From contig NC_061452.1 of NCBI RefSeq assembly GCF_022581195.2, positions 9,121,501 to 9,185,500 of the forward strand: 64,000 bases of DNA, written 5' to 3'. Shown here piece after piece: positions 20,698-35,600 of the stretch. How positions within the stretch are numbered: the stretch's first letter is position 1; the number at the start of each line of letters is the position of its first letter. Position numbers and translations under genes: made by a program. This DNA comes from Helicoverpa zea. Taxonomy: Eukaryota; Arthropoda; Insecta; Lepidoptera; Noctuidae. The notes beneath the pieces are model-generated. The model made no database searches. It was not told the DNA's origin and saw nothing but the letters and a program-made list of their open reading frames with translations.

Positions 20698-23600
20698 TTA
20701 GTCGAAGTCCTCATCAGAGTCTGTCTTCAAAACACTGTCTGAACCGGAGCCGGGCTCGCTGTCCACCGCAATCTCACTGAACAACAGAAAAACAACATTA
20801 ATTATACAGCAAAACATATTAGATAACTGTTAGAAATGTTTGGCAAAAGCATCCATCATGATAAATATTAGTTCGAAATGCGCGCACGCTTCAAAAAAAA
20901 ATTTCGAAGAAATGATTCCGTCAGAATTTCCTGTTTCCAAAAAATTAAAAACAAAATCCTCACAAGATGAATCGATCAATGCTAAATTAGTGTGTTAAGC
21001 CTGCGCGTGATTACGGGCATTAGCGATAGTTAACCCTAGCCCTTTTTAACACACGGACCATAATTTCGTACATTCTTAAGTTGGTAAGGGATACTTATGA
21101 CTAACATAAGGCAGGTAGATAGTTGCGAAACTTGTATGTGATTATTATCTGTTCGCGTATACGAGTTTGTGTATCTTGTTCTCGTACCTTGAGCTTGTGT
21201 AAACAAGCTTAAATAATGCGTTCATGCAATATCGAGGGATATTCTTAATAGGTAATAAACTATCGATCGCATTCTGAACATCATTATTCCATGTTGTAAA
21301 ACCTCCTACAAAAAAATTTTTACAAAATAGCAAAAATTTTGAAAACTCTTATTTTTTCGGTTAATTAGCTGAGAAATGTCAGTTCGTGTCATGTAGACTG
21401 TAATAGTAAATGGATAAGCAATTTTCATGCCTATATGTAAGTAAATAATGTGACGCTCAATTTTGTGGTCGTTATAGATAAAATCAGATTATTTCTTGTT
21501 AGGTGAATGGAGGTTTAGAAAGTTTCTCAATGGCAGAATGAATGTTTTTGAAAACATAACCCTTCTTGGCAATCGGGTATAAAGTGATTTGGTATAAAGT
21601 GGTTAGTTTTTGTTTCATTTGTTCAGTTTGTAACTTGCCTGTCTTTTTCTGCACCAGTTAAATTGATCTCTATGATATTTCTGTCAAACAAATAACGGTT
21701 CATAAAAATGGCTGTCAATTTTCGAAAAATATAGCTTATGAGGTAGAATACTTTGTCTTATAATTAAAAAGACTAGAATCCTATCCAAAAATAGCTTTTA
21801 CAACTTTAGAAACAATATTGGCATAACTTTTTCAAGTTGAGCAAAATTTATGCCCATAAACTTCGAAGAGAAACTCGTGCGGTGAACAAAGTGGTCTGGA
21901 TAAATAAAGTAAGCGCCAGTGTGGCGTGGCTCTTACGCACTGGTGTTAAATTATTGGAAACCGCTTGTCAACATCGGTTTACTTATAGGGCTGGATATAT
22001 TACGTCTGGTACATAAAGTGAATGACGGATGGCGTCAAGTCGTCCACTAACCCGTTCAGATCCTTGGTGAGTTGTATGTCTACATTGGTAGCGGTGTCGT
22101 TGAGGCCGTTGAGAGCCTCGCAGAAGTCGCTGCCCACGCTCTGAAGGTGATGAGTGTTTAAGTGGAAGCCCTGGGAATTGGATAAAATATTATTTTATAA
22201 AACACATTTCTGCGAATTGACTTGTTCAAGAACTGTAGGGGGAGATTATATATTTATGAACCATGCTATTCTCAACACGAGTCGCTAATATCGCAGGTGC
22301 CAACATACAATGCTAGGACGTATGTTACCTACTACTTCTTAAATATTGCCTCCGTGAAATATTATTACATTCCACATTTTCATACATTGCTTAATTCCTG
22401 TCCTTCGATCACGACGGGTGAGGAGGCTAAGTTTATTTCTACCAGTATTATTCATATGAGTATACGTCATGTCGTATTGCAGCTTCGTGTCATGAATTCG
22501 CGTATGGAATATGACATTATTGTTGAGTCATTCACGTACGCTGCATCACTGATTAGGTATTTATTGATAGGATTATCATGATGGCATCCTGCAGTTTTAC
22601 AAGGCACTTGACAGGATAATTAATTATAGTTTTTATTATAAGTAGGCACATAGACCGCTGGGTATGCCAATTAAAACTTGTACTTGGACTAATTGCCGGC
22701 TATAGCCCTGAAGGAGTCCGAGGGTTTCTTAATGAATAGGAAACAGCTTTGATTTCTTGTTGAAACAATATTAGCTCTATTTAGCTGAAGTTATGCCATA
22801 GGCGAGCTAATTGTTTCAACATTACCAATAATATGGTGGTAATTCGACAGGTTTACAATAAATATTGCTAGTTATAATTAAAACAATTTACCTACAATAG
22901 CGCATCGTATGGAAACATTCGCAATCACACCAGGCCCTCGCAGGGATGATTCAATAATAAAACAACGTACGAATAGCTGTCTTCCCACATAAAGAAGATG
23001 GAAGATTTGTAGCGACCGTCGGCCTTATCAGGCGGATCTGGTATCCACTATGGGATGGACACCGCTAGATGTATTAGCCCACATGGCGGGTAACTAACTA
23101 TCGTTATCATCAATCTGAAGATCTGTCATTTCTAATTGGAGTATAAGTGTGATAGAACGCGTATCATTATATAATTACTTCGGAATAATCCTCGTTTTTA
23201 CATCGGTAGAGTAAAAAATAAAATTCATGCGTCTCGTTATTCACAATTTGTGGGGAGTTGGACTATCCACTACAGAGTGGTCACACTACTACAGCATTAG
23301 TCTAATCTTGAGCTTTTAAATATAGTAGCTTGTAAATATAGTACCTACTTATCAAAAGATGATACTGGGAAAATTTAAAAAAAAACAAGCTAAACACCGT
23401 CAGTCTACTTACCTTGAAGGGCCCTCTATCAAATCCACAGAAGGATGCTTCCATTGTGTAGGACCTAGTAACGCCAAGGTGTCTCCACACGGTGACCCTG
23501 GCCGTGCTTTCTCGTTCCCGTTCCACTCTGAAGGAGCAGGAGCCCAGCGCGAATGCTGGGGATATCCGATGCATCAGGGCTGGCAGCATCTGCCATAAGG

Positions 23601-26600
23601 AATCATGAGGTTACGTCATTTGGTCTATTAAAAAGTAATGATAAAGTAAACGGATGTCGTAAAACGTGAGATGCTTAAGTTACCATAAAGGATGTTTTAA
23701 ATGCTGGTGTTTTTAGAACAAGGAAGTAGGTACTTATTTTTATAAATTAGAAATATAACGTAAAAGTGAGTTGAATTAAAAGTGACATTCTCACCAACGT
23801 TTACGCTTTAATGATAGGTTTTATAAACCTTACAGACATAATTCTGTTGCTGGGGAGTTTATTCCACCATTTCTTCTATCCAGCAAAAACACATAGGAAG
23901 TGGTGAAGGGAGAGCGTTTTTGAGGGAAGACTTTTGGAAACTTGAATGAGTGACTTTATATCTAATTCTCATCAGGTTAGCTTACTAAATATTTGACTGG
24001 TTCGTCTGGCACTATTCGGTCGTTGCTACACCAGCTCTCAGCGCCGGCGCAGCCGTAGAAGAACACATTCTTCTTGCGCGAGTGTCCGTGGTAGTCACAG
24101 TACACCAGCGGTGGCTTCTTCCACACCCGGACAAGATATTCTATTAGTCCCTGAAATATTAGTATACATTTACTATTAAATACTCTTTCAGCTCTCAATT
24201 CCTGGTTTATAATTAAAACTGTTCGATCTGGACCAACATAAAATCGGTTGTTCCATGTTTCCGCTGTGGCATTTTGATGCAAGCTTTCGACAAAGCAGTA
24301 TATTTGATATGTATTTCATTCAGGAAATTATATATCTGGTTGGCTGTAAAGTTATCTCACCTTAGTATGATAAATAGAAGGATGCAAAACGGGACTCGGT
24401 TTACACCACCGTCGATTTAAATCTTCATTAGTCAAGCCGCATCGATGGCTGCAATAGGAAAAGACAATTTACAGGGCGAGATAACCAGGAAATCTTATGA
24501 ACGACAAGTTAGTGCCGATAGTGCGCCAAGACACGTCCATTGAATTAAAATGACACGACCGTGGGTCGAGAGTCAAGCGTTGTCAGTTAAACATCAGACA
24601 TAAGGCCGCGTTGAATCCGTTTATTTTACAACTTCATAAAGCACCTCGATTGTAGCGGTTATATCTCATTAGATGCGGGACACGAACGCAAGGAAAACTA
24701 ATACACGGGCGGGTATATAAAATTTATAATTGATTCAAGCTCATATAAGGCTCTCCCATAGCACAAAGAAAACTTTACGGAGTTAGTTTAAAATGACAAG
24801 CTATTAACTGAAATGAAATGGGTGACCACGTAGGAATTCCTAGTGACATATTGTCAGGTGCGCCGGCGCAGCTGAGAGCACGCACATGTAATGCTGTCAA
24901 AAAACATTTCTCGATGACGAAGTGCTGTGCAGCGGCGACGGCTCCAGTGAATTGGTTATTGACAGACAATTGCGAATTGTATGCTATTCCAAAGACATCT
25001 TAAAACACATGTAATAAACATTAAAACTTCCTGTATGAGGATTTTAGTCATTAAATTTATAGCCTTTTGTGTCTCCGCCTGAATGGTTCAATGAGTAGGC
25101 CGCACAAGACTTGGTTGGTACTGATGGGAATGCCTAGAAAAATCCATTATAAAATAATAGTTGGAAGATCAAAAACACAAAATGCGTTAAAACCTTTGTC
25201 TTCAAATATACCTATTAGTAATAAACATAGAGAAATTCTTTCTTATCATTCTTTTTATTAACTGCGAAAAAATAATGGAATGTCCAATATCACAAACCGG
25301 GCTCACGGTCAGTGATGAGGAATTGGACGTAGAAATGGATTTTATAGAAACATTCCTGAATGTGTCTTTCTTATGCCATTTTGCTTCATCTCTTAGAGTT
25401 TTTCCAACAATATTGAGGTCGGCTTCCAGCCCTAGTGGTTTACACGAAACAACTGCCTATCTGGCTCCCTACACTCAGTTATCCCCTTAATACTGGTTCC
25501 AAGACTTTCTGCCTTCTGACTACCCTTAATGCCTGAAAAACTGTTAAAATGACAGCCATGGAGCAATTTATTTGTCATGGAGGAACTCGTCATGACGGTA
25601 TTCCATCCACGGACCGAACACACCAAGCATTGCTTAACCTTATGTTAGACCCTTGCGACGACTATTAGGTACTTAGACACGAGCTCCCCTCTCTGCCAAA
25701 GATTCAATATATTATGTTTATCGCTCTTATCATTCAACATGGTATTTGTTTTTTACTGATAGTTTGTAGGGCATAAAAGCCGAGGTAATACATTTTAAAG
25801 GTGGCTATATCAAAGAACAGCATCATGAAATGTTCACACAGTGCGGTGTGTAAGCAGAGGTCCGGAGCCACAGATTAACAGATATACTCGTCGCAATACT
25901 GAATGCTACAAACAACCGACCAAGTTATCAACCTTTTCGTTTTGCGCTAGGGGTTAAAAATTTACATCTCGCATTGGATTCAGATGTCCATACGGGTTTG
26001 TTTTCTTTTTGTTGTACATATCAGTTTTAATTAAAGGCAAGCAGAGTTATTTTTAATACTAATATTGAGAGGGGTCATTATTTTACCTTTGCAAATTTTT
26101 CTGCTTGGACATAGCTTGGATATCGTCTAGATAAATCAATCGATGGCTAAACCAGTTTGTAATTAATACTACTGTCACGTAGAGATTGGATTTTAATATC
26201 TAGTCGGCAATATATCTAAACTTCCTCGTCACAGAATCACGAGACCCCCAGGTGCCGCTAAATGAAAAATAACAAACGTCAATTGTATCATTACTTACAG
26301 CTAGGTAGACTTAGTTCGTCTGCAATCTACGACTGTTCACTATATTTCTACCGTTATTAAAGGGCAATTCTTATAGAGTACGTGCCTCTGACATAATCGC
26401 ATTCGCCAAGGTACCTCAGGAAAAGAATACAAGTAACTGTAATGGTGTTTATAAAACATTATTATGTCATTAAAGTGACCCTGTGATGTAACTCGGAAAC
26501 TTTATAGTTCCCAGAACTGAAACATTTTATATTCACACCTCACATATCTTGATAAGTGATAATAAGCGAATGTGCGAAAGGTTTCTACAAAGCAGTTCCA

Positions 26601-29600
26601 GGTAAGGGCACAATTTTATAATTAGCAGCGTATGTTGCATGTTAGTTGATTTAGCTGGAATTTAATAATTTGTATGATTCAAAGTGGAGTTTTGCAATTC
26701 TGATTATTCTGTGTAGTGCGCATGGTTGGTGGATATTTTTTCCTGGAGCGGTCGGGCGTTCGTCCAATTAGGAGTGGTTCAGTGGAGTCGCATCATTAGC
26801 GGGCGCGGAGGCGGCGCGAGGCGCGGCGCGGGCGCAGCGCGACTCACGCCCGTCCCTGGCTGCGGCCTTCGCTCCGCGACCGGTTGCGCATCTTTTACTC
26901 TAATCAGGGAAAAAAATAAGCGTCGTCCGCATGCGCGAATGAAAGCGAACAAGCGAGAAGCTGCACCCCGTCTGCCGTGTTTTATGGTGGATTGTTGCGG
27001 TACCGGAGCAACGAACAGGGATGTCGCTTGCTAGCACTTAATTACCTCTAACTAAGTTATTTTGCTGCCTTGCCTATTTAAAAGGCTGTAGGTATTCTGC
27101 AGAGAGAGTAAAAAAAGAGCTCTGCCAATTTTACTAAATCAATGTCAATTCCTTTACCGTTCAGTATCAAAAAACCTTATATCCTGCCTTGATCACACAA
27201 TAGAAAAATAAAATGTAGTTCTATGAAATGTGAAGCGACTTGTATTTAATTAACTGGTGTCTGCTATCCGCTAGTGCCGCTACAATACTTGGGTGTATTA
27301 TCAACTTTATTAAGCAGTAACCCTTCGAGGCGCATAGTGACGACCGCGGCTGGTTCAAGGGTCTGCCTGCTCATCTATTTATAGCGCGCTGCGCACCGAT
27401 GCTATCGGACCTCGGCAATACTTCGGGCTCGCTCGATCCCTGCCCGCCCTCTATGCACCCTTCGCATATCGTTCAGCCAGTAAATAGACCAAATAAACAC
27501 TAGCATTTTATATTTATTCCACCTATTTATATCATATGTCCATTGTTTCTACCTCAGCTGGAATTCATAGCCGACGGCCAATTGCAGTCCTTGGCCCGAG
27601 TCGTCGTTATATTGCTCAAATTGCTCGTCGTCGATAAATAGGGATACTTTACGCTTTGTAAATGGACACCTAGAGACAGTAATAATTTAACTTCGGTAGA
27701 TACCGCCGGAGACTAGGGTTCAGTTTAGATAAGTCGGCGGGCCCATGGCACACGTCACGCTCATCCGTATTCCTAGCGCGGAGGCTGTTTCCTGTGAGCG
27801 GTCCGAGAGCACGCGCAACCACGGGTCTTCGGCGAGCGCGTGTCGAGCGAAGGACGCGACGTTTGTTCGCCTGCTAGGTTGCGCGTTCGACGGAAGGCGA
27901 GGTGGAGCGGTCCGCGTTAGGGGACGCGGAGGGCTCGGCGGCGACGCCAGGATTCGCCAGCCGTCGTCGGCAACTCTGTATTCGTGGTCGACACCGGACA
28001 CAGCGCGAGTTATTTACGATAGTCGCGAGACAATCGGCCGGTCGCAGCGCTTATCCGGTGCCTCCGCGACAATAACATGACGTGGTTATCTTTATTAAAT
28101 AGCGTTCTATAGAATTAACACACGTGCCTAGCTTGTATTTATAGCCTTGCTGAATCAGTTACCAGGAATGACAGGTACATCCATTAGTTAGATGCAAGAG
28201 AATGTGGATAGGTATATGTATGGTGTTACCTTTGTTATTATATCTTCATGAGGATGACGTTCCAATGGTAAAGGGTTCTTTATTGTTAGTGTACAGGTCG
28301 TAAATTAGACGAGAGGAGTAACGGCATCACAATAATTGATTTTATTTGCCGGGTGTTGGCGGAAGCGGAGCAATTCACCACAGGGCGGTTCAATGACACG
28401 CCACTTTTCTCCGGCGACAATCCTCACTGTCGGAATGCAGTCACCATTAGCCAGGGAGCACTCCAGCGAGGGTATTTATTATTTTCACAGCTCTAATTAA
28501 GGCCAAAAATGTTTTAAGTGCCCACCATGGGCGCTGGTTGCGTTTTTTATGAGAATTTCAAATTGCAAAGGTTTTCAGCAAACGAAGTTGTGCGCTATTT
28601 GGTTATATTCTATGCAATATGAGGATGGTATAATGGCCTCCACGTGTGGATCGTGTCGAGGCGACAGTGATGAACTTGATAAGCGCACATGGGCAGCACC
28701 TCTGCAGGGCAGCGGTGAACGCTTCCGCGCCGATCCGCTCCTATTGATTTAGGAGTCGCGGGTGTGATCAGTTTGACGTGCCTCACGACTGCAGCTGATA
28801 TTCGTAAATAAAACAAACAACTCGTGAATCAAGCTAGTTATTTCTAGGTAGGAAGTAACGACCAAGAATAGTGCCTATTGGGTTAGAGACGGAATTTAAA
28901 TAAATACATAACGTACATAGGTAGGTACTTAAAACCGTTAACTAAACAATTCATATTCAGTGATCTTCCTATTAATGTCTACGCAGCAGTTTGGATTTTA
29001 TACCAAAGCTTTTGTATATTGTATAATGCATTGAATTGCATTGTATTATTAAAATTGCAATACCGTTACAACCGTGACAAGTTGTGATTACTGCACGGTG
29101 ACTCATTATTTCCAACAGTTAAGTGTTACAATTTGCTCAGGACTGCCTTTACCTTCACGCCCGTTTTATCTAAAGTACTAGACCAGTATGCAATTAATAC
29201 GTGTTCTATCAATTCAGATGTAGCACTGACTGCATACATTAGCAGTGCTGTAATTAAGGTCTCTATTTCCGAGGTGATTACTTGTCTTTTTAATGGTACA
29301 AAATGTAGACTTAACTAGCACATTACAAAGTCCTTCTGGAGAAGATTATACGTTTTCTCAAACACATGCAAGCAACGAAAATAATGAGAGCTAAGGTATG
29401 TGAAGGGGTCGCTATGATGAACAGCCGTAGTCGGTAAGCTAGTGCCACAGAGGGCACGACATAGGAGTGCATTATTTACATAATAGCAACGACTGGGCGG
29501 CCTTGGCGCATCGCAGCCTCCTATAAATTCTGCTCTTCCAGTTCGCGTTGTTCAGCTTATCGCATTATATCAGTATCATCTCGGAACGTGCATCGTAATA

Positions 29601-32600
29601 CTCGTAATGATTCATTACGACTCTGCACTGGTTTGGGAAGACAGTTCGAGTTGAATGATGATGGCGATGACTCGTCGACGGGTGTCGTTGACTCGGTCCA
29701 TCCGTCTATTACAATGATGCAAGAGGCAGAGCGTGAACTATTCGCACGAGATCGGCGTTCTTTGTTAGCTGCGCGGCGGTCGGCGTTCTGTAAGCTGGGG
29801 GTTGGTTGCGTGGCGCGGTGCGTACATTGCCCGCGGCGGCGGCGGGCGGCGGCAACCGCGTGCGCAGCATTTAGCGCCGCGCGCGACCCGCTATTATGAG
29901 CCTCGCACTCGTAATTCATTAGCTGACTCCGCTCGCCTCGTATTATTTATGACCGCTTAGGTTTTGTACGCGAATACTTTCCTTGTAGGTACTTTCAAAG
30001 TTGTAGTCTCTTAATGGCGATACGAGTCAGGAATAATAATGACATCTGAATAGAATATCCGAGGTCAAGGATTTGCATCATACAATGTTCTTTTCACGGC
30101 TCTTTTTCATAGTTTACTGCTCAATGCTCGTGATTTATTACACGTCAAGTGTTTGTGTGCTTGTTGCAATACATAAAATAGTTCCCAGTACCAATTTACC
30201 AGATACATTCAAAGCCACCATTTTTCTGCTTTCTCACGGAGAGACGCAAGACATTACTTTTAACGCAAGTATGAATAATACCTGTGGGCACTACTGTCAA
30301 CTTAGTCACGGGATTATTATGGGTTAACATAGCCGTTCCAAAGAGTTGTTAGAATAGTGTGAAATATCACGGCTTGATGAGGATCGTTTCTAATAAGTTA
30401 GAATACACTTAACATTTTTACGTTACGTTCGAAAGTTTCGATTGTAAGTTGCATCTATTATAAACATTGCAAATTAGACAGGAAGATGGTAAATGATAAT
30501 TAAAAGTGGTTATTTCTTGACGGCCGGGACAGGAATCTTGGGCAGGATTGACGAGCAGCGGGAGGTGTCTGCGGATCCCGCGCTCGGTTTCCCGGAAGGT
30601 TCTGGATTATATTTTAATTGCCGGGTGTTGATGCTCATATCCTTGGTTAATAATTCAAGGTGAAGCCACCATCATAGTACATAATATAAATCGCGATACG
30701 GACGTGTTTGCGCATTACTTGCGGAAACGTCCGTTTTATACTTGACCGCTATTAATTCGCAACTATTATTAATCACGTTGTGCAAAATTTTACGACAGGA
30801 ATTTATCGTCATCGTGTATGAACACGGACAGCTATGACGGCGACGCTCATAGAATATAATAAGCGTAGTGTCGACCAAGAAAATCTATGTTGAGAGCCTG
30901 AGAGCTGAGCGCAATCCCGAGGGAATCCGGAAGCACAATGGAGGCAACACTAATTGTGCAATTGAGCTTTAGATACGCCGCGCGCTGCTGCGTCGGCGCA
31001 CGGTGCACCGATGTGAACACCATGATACGCCATGAATTTCCACTTTGAGTATTTGTGAACGACTGTGTAACGGAAATAATAAAGTCTGCATTAGCAGTAA
31101 TCTGAGAATGTTTTCCAGATAGAATGAGACAGGAATGTGGATAAGGTGATCATGCGATCTTTTGAGCGACGCTTTGTAAGCAGCTATTCATTAATAAATC
31201 TTGGTTCATTGATAAATTATGCTTCGACTGAATGAAGAGAATTTGCAACAACACATAAAACATTGTGATTTAGACTTATACCAAGTTCTACCACAGAAAT
31301 TAGTTTGATTACAGGCCATTACTCAACCACGATAAATAAGAATGTAGATAATTTCAATAAAAATACAGGTTTAAATTGGTCACGAGTGGTAGGTACCTAC
31401 TTAACTACACCACTGGGCTATGTAGTTTACATATTACCTATCCTTTTTACCCGACTGCCAAGAAGGGTCATTACTGTGTGTTCTTATGATTTGAAGCAGT
31501 TGCCATTGTCCGTTTATGATCCAGCGAGCATGTCCCGTCTATACTGTTGATCTAGTGTCAATATTTTTACAGTCAACTCAGATAACAAAGAACGGCACAA
31601 CAGGCTGTTAAACACGACCTTCAAACAAAACACTTAGGACAGAAAACATAAAAACATCTACAGTTTCAATCAACAACCGATTAAGGTTCTTATGATATTT
31701 ATAATAAGGATTAAAATAAAGAAGCAAGCAGTGCTATTTGGTCGTGAGAAAGCAGTGATCGGCGCCACAGATGAGCCATTGAGATTGGTTTTACGATATT
31801 TCAAAATCACGTTCATAACCTTGAACCTTTGGGGAGGAAATCACACGTCAACACTACAAAATTATGATAACACCCGCAATTTTCTAGTTTCTGCCGCATA
31901 TTGAATATTACTTTTTCCTAGGTACAGAAGAAGTAAAGGAAGGGAAAGGGGTATGCTGAACTAGCCAAAATTAAAAACTAAGTTATGTTTTAGGAACCAT
32001 TTGAATTTCTGGTCTTTTGTAACGACATGAAAATCATTTGAGTATATTTTAAGGATACTTAAACTAAGGTCTTTGTGTGTACGTAGAACTCGCGGCAACG
32101 ACTTTCATGCAGTAAAACATTTAGCTGGGTGCAATAAACCTCTTCTCATATTTTTTCACAAACGACTAAGCTGTCCTTCGCTGCAGGCAGTGCCAGAGCC
32201 AACAACCTTAATTAATTGCAACAAGGCACAACGTAATATTAATAAGAAACCTTTATCTCTGACATAACCAACAATAATCGTGAAAGCGACATAGGTAATG
32301 TAACGTAAACAGTTATAATTTAACTACAAGTTACAATTAATTAAATAGCTTTAATTAATGTTGTAGTGAGTATCGTAATGTTTATCGATGCAAACTCCGA
32401 ATGTGTTGAAAATGATGATTTTACTAAACACTCGTGATTAGGGGTTTCCGCGTAGACGGTCCGGGTAAATTATAGTGGAGGTGTGAGGCGTGCCTTCGCG
32501 GTCCCTCCAGTCTTCTGACACCTCGGCAGGCCCTCGTGTGTACGTCAATTATAACGGGAAGCGATCTTACAGCCAAGACTGATGTTGTACCTTCAATCTC

Positions 32601-35600
32601 TAGGGAGTAATTGCTTAAACACATAACCACTGACGTGAGGGCGATGCGCGACGGCGCGACGCGAATCAATGTAGCCTATCGCAGGCTATCAAATCTATTA
32701 GCTGTACCGGCTGCACGTGGTGGCTTCATAATAGAAAATACACGGTGTATTTTATAACTGTATTAGTATTTTACTAAATTGTGTAGTTACTTTATCCCAC
32801 GCGAGAAATAAAGGTGCTTATATTAACATAAAACGCGTATGGATAAAACAGCGAGTGCGCTGTTACTTAATAATTTATGATTCTGACTTTATAGTCTAAC
32901 GACAGATTCTAACGAGACCTCGCCTGCATAAACTGAATTCAAATACACGGAGATCCTAAGTTAATAATAACATAAGTCACATAAAGAGGAGTTATGGTGA
33001 CTTTTTATCTGTTTCTGCAACTAAGAACAAAATGAAATATTGCAGCTAGAATGCAGAGCTAGAGCGACGTAGTAGATACAGTAGGTACCTATATATATTA
33101 TTATTTAAGTTGGTACCGGTGAGGTAGATGTAAATAACGTTAAATTGAAAAAAAATCGTCAATTAATTGTAAAATTGTAATTAAATACACTAACTTTATA
33201 ATTAAATCGATATCTTAGAGAGCATAATGCATCCATCACAGCTATGCTTAATAGACTGTCTATTAAGCATTGTCCGGCGTGTCATCATAAGGCACGCCGG
33301 ACAATGCACGGTGCGCAGGCGCCGAGCTAAGCGAGCCATGCAAATGCTACGCCAACTTAATAGCGACGCACACTGGGGCCAAAAAACTGTAATTGCGTCT
33401 CGGACCGGTATGCATTGCCGCGATGTCATGAGTTATTAACATTCAGACTACTAACAAGCGAAATCAATCAAATTCCACTGATAGGTGCATTAATTTCAAT
33501 ATCAAAGACGACCGAGCGTCGATTTTATCCGAAGTTCTGCACTTCAGATTAAGTGCAGGTACTCAATTTTTGCTCCCCGTGACGACGAGGACCAGGAAAA
33601 ATTGCCAAAGGTTTTTAAGAAAACGATGATTCGTTGTAAAATTTGTGCGCGGTCGATAAATATTTACGCGAACACACCATTTCGGTTCTATTAAGCATGT
33701 TTATGGAATAACCAAATCAAAAATTGCAACAATAAAAACTGGCTTCAAAATTTACTACAACTTTTTAGCAATTCGTTCTGTCAATTTTACGCTATACCAA
33801 ACTAGAGGGGGAGCAATAAACATCTGCTGGAAACAAAAAAGCGTAAATGAGATTTAGTTCGTTCAACTTTTCTCAAGATTGATCTAGTGTTACATCGAGG
33901 GCCGATAATGACTTATAGAATAAATACATTATTGTGCAAAGGATATCCGTAGACGGGCGTATAATAGGCCATTTTATTATAATCAACAGCGCTGCTTACC
34001 TTGGTAAAAAAAAACTTGTATTGTGTGATATAAAGCTAAGCGTTGCAGACATGCGCTGCATAAGTAAGATCTATTGCCATGATCTATATTTATACTGATC
34101 GTAAAGCTGTTTTAGGTGGGAATTAAGTGATTTTTCACATGGTTTCTTCTTCTTGTAATACTGATTATGAAGCAGGCAATTCTTGAGTTATTTGAGTGTG
34201 CGTGGGCAAGTGTTTATTTAATTAAGTGTTCTAATAAAATATTGATAACGTTCGGAAATAAATTTGCGATTTATCGTAGCGTGATTTTTATTTATGAATT
34301 GCCGAGACGGGGGATGGAACAGTGCGATAAGTAGGAGTAGGCTTGCCAAGCGATTTTTATCTAAAATCAGATGACCGCTTGGGTTAGGCTGAGTGACGTC
34401 CTGCGAAAAGATGTCGGAAGAAGATGTATGTGTTTTGCTGAAGAACGGGCGACAATAGTACCTGTAGTTTAGGTAGGATTGTTTCAGTATAAGAAGGGAG
34501 TGAATTTTGTATGTGTAACAGGGAGAACTGGAAGCGTAAATCAAATTGTGCCGACCCAAAGTAATTGGGGACATCGTAAAAAGAAAAATAAATGTATGTG
34601 TCAAATAGTGGACCTATAATGATGAGGAGGAGTAGTAAGTTCACGCGTAGGTATGTGTATAGTTTAAGCAGTAATGTATTGAACTTGGTGTAAAAGAAAC
34701 TATATGCCAATGGTGAGTATGGTACCATTTTTTATACATTATGTTTTTATACTTTTGTAATGATTTTATAATGACTAAAATGTCAGTTATGTTCGAGCTA
34801 ACCCGTAACTCCTGTTTAGTAATGCGAAATATTTTGTACCTGTAGCAAAAATTACAAAAAAGTTGCTGCAATTTTAGTCTTATTTATTACACATGGAAAC
34901 ACGTGCTTACAAAATGCTTTAACAATTTCTGTGGTGTTTATAGCCGCAACAAGCTATTGAATTGAAAAAAATTGGATCACACCATTTAAAAGCTCATTTC
35001 CTATGGATAAGTACGATCTAAATCGTTAGAAAACCCGAGAATCCCACGGGAAATAAGAAAAACCGCGGGCAGCTCGCGGAACGATCGGCGAGCAGGTAAT
35101 AATTTGATTAAGTAATGGAAATTGTGCAAATAAGTAGCGAACCGCGCCAATCATGCAATTTAGTTACGGATTCACTCCAGCTCCATAGGTGCGATCTCCT
35201 GCAATGCTCTTTTTGGTCTTTTGTTCCGAGCTAGCCACGCGATGCATTTATTTTTAGATCCCCTAAGGGGTCAGAAAAAATACTTGCGTATGGATTAAAA
35301 TACATAATAGGTACGGTCTGCAGTCACCGAGAATAAAGGCTTAATTGTACCAGTTAAAAAGAAGAGTCTTTGAGAATATATTTTTATAAGGATGGGATGG
35401 TAACTTCATTTTTTATTATTTTTATACTAAGGTTGTGGTTCCTCCATATAGAGTAGGACTAAGTATTCTATAAAGTTATTTTCTGCATTGGCTGATCCTT
35501 GATGATGATTCGGAAATTGTAACCACAACTTTATCATGATTTGTTCAATACAATTACAGTGCGGCCACCACAAAACTATTCAAACATATCTAATGGTTTC

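Noticed and set aside
29557..29919. Opposed ORFs of 103 and 120 codons
   Set aside because: Long frames in both directions over a GC-rich island; composition effect with no family resemblance.
30073..30327. Plus-strand 84-codon ORF with a hydrophobic start
   Set aside because: No promoter, splice context, domain or cysteine pattern; likely chance in an intron.
34218..34604. Minus-strand 128-codon ORF
   Set aside because: Falls on a retroposon-like fragment and has low-complexity composition.
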